Assembly: GCA_021464415.1 (NCBI GenBank)
Contig: CM038468.1
Span: 3,472,001 to 3,536,000, forward strand
Length of the DNA stretch: 64,000 nucleotides
Source: Lonicera japonica
Taxonomy: Eukaryota; Streptophyta; Magnoliopsida; Dipsacales; Caprifoliaceae
Direction: 5' to 3'
Translations under genes and position numbers: made by a program
In this document: positions 57,686 to 64,000 of the stretch, in pieces
How the letters are laid out: each line of letters starts with the position of its first letter
Numbering within the stretch: position 1 is the stretch's first letter
Notes under the pieces: model-generated
Database searches by the model: none
What the model was told of the DNA's origin: nothing
What the model saw: only the letters and a program-made list of their open reading frames with translations

Positions 57686-58685
57686 TTTTGTGTTGTGTGA
57701 AAATTATATACATTTATATGTCTATGTTCAGTGATTTCTTACTATTTTACCACTTCATTTTGCTTATCTTCCTTGACCATATGAGAAAAGGTTTATGATT
57801 TCATTGATATGTCTGGAAGAGGGTAGTAAGTTGTAGCAAGTAGATGGCATTCCAAATATGAGATTGCCAAAAGATCAGAAAGCTGGTCAGAGTTGAGGTT
57901 AATTACAATTTTTAGGACGATGGACCATCTTGGATCAAGAACTAATGAAAGAAAATAAAAGGGGAGATGATCCATAATGTTGAGAAATGAAAAAGGATTA
58001 GGAGTGCTTGATTATGTGGAGGGAAATATATAATCCATAACGTATGACCCGTATCTTTTACGGGTAGTTTAATGGTTGGTCCAATTTATAAAATGTATAA
58101 GAAATAAGAACTAAGAACTAAGAAGAATAAAAATAAAAATAAAATAAAGGAACTTAGTTTATAAAAAAGTATTCACTTTATGGAAAAAGAAAAATTGTCT
58201 ATGACATAAGGTATTCGAGTTAGCTTTCGTGCACTTTAACTAATTTTCACTTGTTCATCTGAGCTTCTCACTAGTCATATAATAATTTTGTTACTGCCGG
58301 AAATAGCCATGGGGCGCTTCCAATCGACCCTAGAGTTCGAACCAACACTTTAAGATGTTTTTCATTAAGTTGCGTATAAAGCTAAGTATGAACATATGTT
58401 ATAGGTTTCTTAATGATTGAGAATCTAAATTTGGTTAAATATTCAATATTAGAAGCTTGGATATAATTAGTATATACTTTCTTATTGTGACTATTTCCTA
58501 TGATATGTAATACAAATTTCGTAAAAGGGCGTGTGACACATATAATACGTTACATTTTATCTTTGAATTGGCTATTCACATTCTTGATTGTTGTCCACAA
58601 TTTCTTTCTATTTTTCAGATTTATAAATATGTAAATGTAATCGGTACCATATGTAAATGAATTCGCTAACAATATGTTGATGGAA
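57686..58685. other. AT-rich intergenic, no gene seen
   Basis: No supported coding region. Confidence 0.55.
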
Positions 58686-58800
58686 CAAGTGGGATAGCCT
58701 AATTGGGGACGCGCCTACTTAGACCTAGCAGAGTTTCCATGTTTGAGTCTCACTAAGGGTGAGTTTAATTGCGGTGTGAATTTAAAATGAAAAACTTAGA
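58686..58800 (+). mobile_element. SINE-like segment
   Basis: GTGGGATAGCCTAATTGGGG (58690) resembles an RNA polymerase III A box, and GTTTGAGTCTC about 45 bases on resembles a B box with one mismatch. The 3' end and target duplication are not defined. Confidence 0.4.
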
Positions 58801-59655
58801 CCTTCCTTTTTCTTAAATAAAATATAAATATATATCGATGAGTTTTTCAGATATATAAATATGTAAATGAATTGACTACCCCATGTTATTAATACTATAT
58901 CTATGAATTTTTCAGATCTATAAATACGTATAATAAGTTGCATTTAACAAACATATTACGCGTCGTAAAATGAAAGAAAATAAATCTTCCACTTATGCCT
59001 TTCTAATATGTCTGCTTGAGCGATGAAATTGCTGTGTTCTCCAACTTTGCCTTCTTTGACTTTTTTAAACACAAAAAGGTATTTACCCTCTACTCTTTTC
59101 TTTTTCAAATATTTGGTTTCCTGCTAGCCAAAATTTTACATTCTTATAGTTTACAAGCAATATCATAAGATTTTTCAAAGAAAGATATTAATAGATAATT
59201 AATAATTCTAGTATTTTCAGCCAGAGAATGAAAGTTGGTTCCCCCAAAATATTTTAGTTAAAAAAGAAAATTTTCCCTTGAAATTATTATTACTAGAGTT
59301 ACTTGTATTCGTAATCGAAGTAATGAATGCTAGCAGTCAAATGTTAGTACAAAGTAATTTGTGTTCCTTGATGTCTCAATTGTCCTCCATTCAATCAATT
59401 CATGAAAATGCAAATTAATGTTTCCAATGTAATTGTAAAGATATCTAACTAATGTATAGAGTAGAATGATAATTAAAAAGGAATGGAAGAAACATATAGC
59501 CAATGTCCAATATAATTGAAGATAAACCGGGCGTACAACAAAAGCATCCAAGTTTTGGGCGATACAAAAGTGGAAATACGAATGGGAAGGAGACGATTAA
59601 CATACCAATTTTAAAAACATAAACCGCTTTGGAGGCTTAACCATCAAACAATAGT
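58801..59655. other. AT-rich intergenic beyond the NLR 3' end, no gene seen
   Basis: No supported feature. Confidence 0.55.
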
Positions 59656-62600
59656 CTAGTGAGGGATATGAGCAATCTTATGCCACTCCAAGCCGCTGCC
59701 TTTGGTGCAGCTTTCTTTTGGTGAGGCATTGCATTGCTTTGTGGCATAGTCATCAGTTTCTTGCTCCGCAAATCTTAAGGGATTGGAGAGAGGAGAGCCT
59801 TCCCAACCAGTCCGGGAGAGCCTCCAACCAATCAAATTCCTAACGTCAAAGATGTCAATGACGAGAGGTGCTAAAGTTACTTAGGCAAAGAACCGAGCTT
59901 CGGCCACCCAATCAAACTTAGACTCTTCAGCAAGGAGGCTGCCCTACTGTAGGGCCAGGGATAGTAATCAAGCTCCACAAAGAATGCGCCTAAGCACAAA
60001 TTTGTAAGTTTGGTTAGAAAATGTAAGTCTGGAAGAGTCGCTAGAGCAAGGCAATGACAAATGGTTAAATCTTCAAGAGATGTGCAGGATTCTAGGGCAT
60101 TGTTAGCCAAATACAACTCCTTGTCGAAAGATCGGATGATCAAACTTCATATATAGTGAGGTTTTGTTTCTCAACAAGCCTTCCAGTAGTAGGCCACTCT
60201 TGTTTCCAGTAATTTTCAATACAGTGTTTGATGGAAAGTGGCTAGGAATTCTACTCAGCCTGTAGCAATCTTATATTATCAACTTCAAAAGGCAAAGGAA
60301 TACCTTGGATAATGGTGGCGGTATCAATGCTCTAGACAACTACGTTAGATATTTAACTCACCTTAAAGAGAGTTCTCTTAATGATGGAAATATCATAACG
60401 GCTGCTTCTTCCCAAGTGCTACCTCTTGCATAGTGCGTCCGCTAGAATTTTAACCTAATATGTTTCAAATTATTCGTCTCATTGATGTTGAGAAACTTGA
60501 GATTCAGGAGGGGACCGAAGATTGGGACTTTCTCGCATCTGTAGTAGTTCAATGTGAGGCTTACCAAGCTGTTAAGTACTAGTAGAGGCCGACTTTCCAT
60601 TATCACCCATGATGGAAATTTACGACCTTTAAAGTTTTGCATAACTAAGCTTATCATATTCGAGTGAGGTTCAAGTTCTTCCATGATGTGTCAAGAAATT
60701 GGTACATTATAATCCACTAATATATACTTTGGAAAGCATATATTATTACATTTGCTGTATTATAATTGTTTTTCAGGTGCTTGGAATTTAATGGAGAATA
60801 TTGACTTTTGAATGGAATAATTTAGAGTTAAGATAGAAAAATTATGGTGAAATTTTTTTTGGTGAATTTAATAGAGAAGCAACGATCTAAGCTTAAAAGA
60901 AAAAGGAGTGAAATTAATTATCAAGGAGTTGCGTAGCTTAGCTGGCCAGAGCCGTGGATATCTACAAGCTAGATTAGTGTTTAAAACTTGCTGTGTGCAC
61001 ATTTACTGATTCTTAACAAGTTCAACAAAGCCACTGTGGAAGCAAGCCTGCAGGCCAAGCCAGCCCATCCAACCAAAGTAAAGCTGCAGCCTATTCATCG
61101 AGTCTAGCAACCCAGCATCAAGCCCAAGCCTAAGCCCAAGCCTATTACGTATTAAAAGCCTTAGAGCAGCCAAGCAATTAATCAACAGAGCCGCAAGTGT
61201 ATTTTTCTTGTTCCTTTTTCTTCTTTCTGGCATGGTTTTCAGTTTTCAAGACACAGCCGCAGCAACTTGTTAGTGTTTTTTTTTTCCCGATAATCGTGCA
61301 CAGCAAACTCAATTGAGCAAAGTTCAATTTAATTTTTTTTCGTTTTTTGGATAGCAGCAAAACAGCTTTTATTTTATAATTTCTTTTATCAAACATTACA
61401 GAGTAACACTTTTATTTGTTTTGGAGTTAATTGCTTTATATAATTAATTTAGAATTTGTTTTTCTTCAATTTATTTATGTTTATTAAGTAAGTATTTAAT
61501 TTATTTATTTATTTATGTATTAATTATGTATTGCGTTTCAATCAAAAGCATATTATGTTAGATTATTATTTAAGGTTGAGGATGAATATATTTGATTAAT
61601 TATATTACAAGTAGTCATGCCAATTGACTCTACTAATTTAATACTTTAATGTTAAAAATAATTCTTTCTATTGGATGCTTATTTTAACTGATAAAAAAAT
61701 AAGATTGGATTCTCATTATAATTTATTGGATTCAGTTTATGATTTGTTGAGAGCGAATATAAATTGTGTTTTGACGGGTATAGTGAGTGTTTTGATCTTA
61801 CACATACGTTTGACTGTGAAAGAATTAATAATTGAATTTTATAAATTAATTGGGTTTAATTGATTTTATTTTTCGCATCTAATAAAGTCGAGATATCAAA
61901 TTAGTGCGGTACAAATAGTAGGTTTATTGGGCATGAATATTAAATATATGATTCCGTCACCCTAATATTTTATTAATTGATTATTTAATTAGTATTTTGT
62001 TAATTAATTATTTTATTAATATTTTTAGTTGATGAACCATCCTTCCATATTTTTAAACTAGATTAGGAATTAATTAAAATTAGTGAGAGAGATACGTACG
62101 TTCCATCCGTCAGGTCCCTAAGGTTCAACCTCGCATTTGCCTAAATTATACTATATACCGATTCGTGTACTTATCAATATTTAAAACATCCACAACTTTC
62201 CACCGTTGTCTTGCTAGGAACCCTAGTGAAACTCCAAAGCATTGATGTTCGACTTTTTGCACAAATTTGCACTTCTGGATTCTTCTAGCCTTCTCACGTC
62301 CTCAAGCCCAAAATTTTTTAATTCACCTTTAAGATTATCCAAGCTTCCCAACTCCTCTATGTGGCATCCCCGGTCTCTATTCATTATGAAGAATGACAAT
62401 GTCTGAAGAAAGGTCAATTGCCGAACCCTAGACATTTACGAGGAAACATATTGTGGAGATAAAAATGTCTCAAACTAATTAAATTCCAAAATTTTTTTGG
62501 AAGCACGTCCAACAAATTAAGAAACTCTCAAGGTATGCAGGTTGTACAACTTTAACTATGCTATCGGGTAGCGCATGGATACGAGTCCTTTTAATGTCAG

Positions 62601-64000
62601 GATATCATAAATGTTTCAACTTTCCTAATGAACTTGGCAACTTTTTAATTTCAAGACAATGCAAAATTAGAACCCGTAAACGTTTAAATTTGTTAAACAT
62701 GTTTCCAGTGAATCCATTGTACATATACAATGTTTGTAACATCTGAAAGCTTCGCTTTGATCTTTTTTGTATACTACTGATGGCAAGGATCCGCAATAAC
62801 TGTATGACATCATAAACATCATTCACCTTACCATCCTCCACAATTGAGAAATAATCCATTGCAGTGTGTTGTCAAAGATTGTGCACAAGATCATGCATTT
62901 GGTAACCTAAAATGTTCTCGTATGCGTCATGATAGACATCATGTAACAAAATGTTGCACACAAAGTATTAAAATAAGAGTTACCTATATCCTCCATCAAC
63001 AACTGACTTCCTTTAGGGGGATTTAAGAAACCTAGGGCCATCTAATGTTATATTAGTTCATCTTTTTTAATATCCGAATCTTTAAGAAGCACTAAAACAA
63101 TATGAGAAATAATGCTTCAAAGATGACGAATGTAAATGAATATAAGTCAACTTCAAGGTGGCCAGGACTCCATTTGTATTTTCCAAAGAGTCCCACATAT
63201 TACTATTTTGGATTGACAACTACTCATTTTCCGAATTTTTGGAGTATAATAAACCTCCTAAAGTAATTATTGCTAATGGAACACCCCCACACCTTTTAAC
63301 TAGCTCTCTACCTATAATCACAAAATTTTTAAACTTTACTACACAGCCATTGATAAATGATTTTAATCTTAAACAGGTACCAACTTTCATCTTCTAGTAA
63401 TCCTACCAACTGATAAGTGTCAGATATATGTTTGCATGATTGAAGCAACATCGCTACGAGAGGATATCATTATTTTGCTTCCCTCGAAACCTTCTATTCC
63501 TAGCAGAGCATTTACCATGTAATCTTATTTCTCTAAAATCATGTTCCATATGTCATATAATAGAAGCAAGTATTTTATTCCTTTCAGTTTTCCTACAAGA
63601 AAATTCTCTATGAGCCCTTCAATATTTGAAATATGGGGATTGGTTTCAGTGACAGATTTTAGTTTTACCATGTGGTTTAAAAGCCTTGCGACCTTAAAAT
63701 AATCGAAAAAACACACCCATATTCTTTGATCAAAATGACTCACCACCTTCTCATCCTTATAAACAAACTAAGCAATGATCGTTTTCCCTTGACCAGGCAT
63801 TCCCACACAATGCTGATGATTTGTAATCCTTTTCATCATTTGAGTTAAGTAACATATTCTACTATATTAGACATATCCTTATCCCTTCCCACAACTTTTA
63901 ACTCATCTACATAGGGGTGGTTCAATTGGATTTCTTTAGGATCGATTTTGTGTGCAATATCACTTGCAAAAATTTCTGCCATATTTTCTTTCGATTAGTA
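59656..64000 (-). pseudogene. NB-ARC-LRR (RGA-type CNL) resistance gene, degenerate and cut by the window edge
   Basis: Read from the right edge: MAEIFASDIAHKID, DELKVVGRDKDM (about 63980-63880), P-loop GMPGQGKT (~63805), VVSHFDQRIWVCFFDYFKVA (RNBS-A), KYLLLLYDIWN (kinase 2) and GSKIMISSRSDVASIM (RNBS-B, ~63460). Then [17 protein letters not shown] (GLPL, ~63270) and KMHDL-like CMILCTIF (~62900). LRR parts follow: FKRLRVLILHCLEIKKLPSS (62690-62620), TFLQTLSFFIMNRDRGCHIE (62420-62350), LEPHSNMISLVMQNFKGRKF (60670-60600) and LTKLTNLCLGAF (~60020). The end is EWHKIAHIPH with TAG at 59658-59656, as in RGA proteins. Such proteins are cytosolic immune receptors. There are many stops and frameshifts, and about 1.5 kb of foreign DNA (60690-62220) splits the LRR. 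The coiled-coil N-terminus lies outside the window. Confidence 0.88.
60690..62220. other. Insertion or intron within the NLR pseudogene
   Basis: LRR homology stops after NINALEFH (62223) and resumes at ELEPHSN (60684); normally only a few dozen residues separate these. The intervening DNA is AT-rich except for a GC-richer block (61010-61260) with CCAAGCC repeats (AGCCCAAGCC at 61121-61142). No element ends were recognised. Confidence 0.5.

Noticed and set aside
1..64000. tRNA or rRNA genes
   Set aside because: No cloverleaf-compatible tRNA or rRNA segment was recognised; only SINE-like A/B-box pairs were seen.

Overview
The window is plant nuclear DNA, most likely from a eudicot. It is AT-rich and has long GT-AG introns. 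One conserved nuclear gene, for mitochondrial ribosomal protein mL53, is present with its spliced last exon. The rest is dominated by plant transposon families (Mutator-like, CACTA, PIF/Harbinger, hAT-like, Ty1/copia, probable Ty3) and broken host genes. The species cannot be fixed from the sequence.

Layout. 1-2.5 kb: probable retroelement debris with a broken minus-strand reading frame. 3.1-15.0 kb: an 11.85-kb Mutator-like element (MULE-1) bounded by a 9-bp target duplication (8/9 match). 15.0-20.7 kb: a solo copia-type LTR (15674-17073), an hAT-like MITE and a 667-bp long-TIR element. 20.8-26.4 kb: the mL53 gene, whose 5.2-kb intron holds a 3-ketoacyl-CoA synthase pseudogene. 26.4-36.5 kb: gene-free AT-rich DNA with several MITEs and a diverged triplication. 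36.6-42.5 kb: a second, related MULE (MULE-2, 5.9 kb) with a perfect 9-bp target duplication. 42.5-48 kb: AT-rich DNA and a truncated CACTA element (broken Transposase_24-type gene plus subterminal hairpin repeats). 49-55.3 kb: a probable LTR fragment and a degenerate minus-strand Ty1/copia element. 55.5-57.7 kb: an SDE3/MOV10-like RNA helicase pseudogene ended by a solo LTR. 57.7-64 kb: a degenerate RGA-type NB-ARC-LRR resistance gene that runs off the right edge.

The most interesting content is the MULE pair. Both carry the same colinear accessory set behind a MURA-type transposase with a PB1-like front: a small two-exon SANT/trihelix-like protein, then a 221-244 aa protein that I do not recognise. 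MULE-1 adds a convergent plant-mobile-domain (PMD) gene at the opposite end. Their ends share an unusual architecture: short direct repeats at the tip, an array of AT-rich palindromes, a conserved A-tract, then a pyrimidine-rich leader exon with a 5'-UTR intron. MULE-1 is dead (nonsense codons in every gene, and a probable catalytic Asp to Asn change). MULE-2 lacks the catalytic domain but keeps an intact 221-aa gene.
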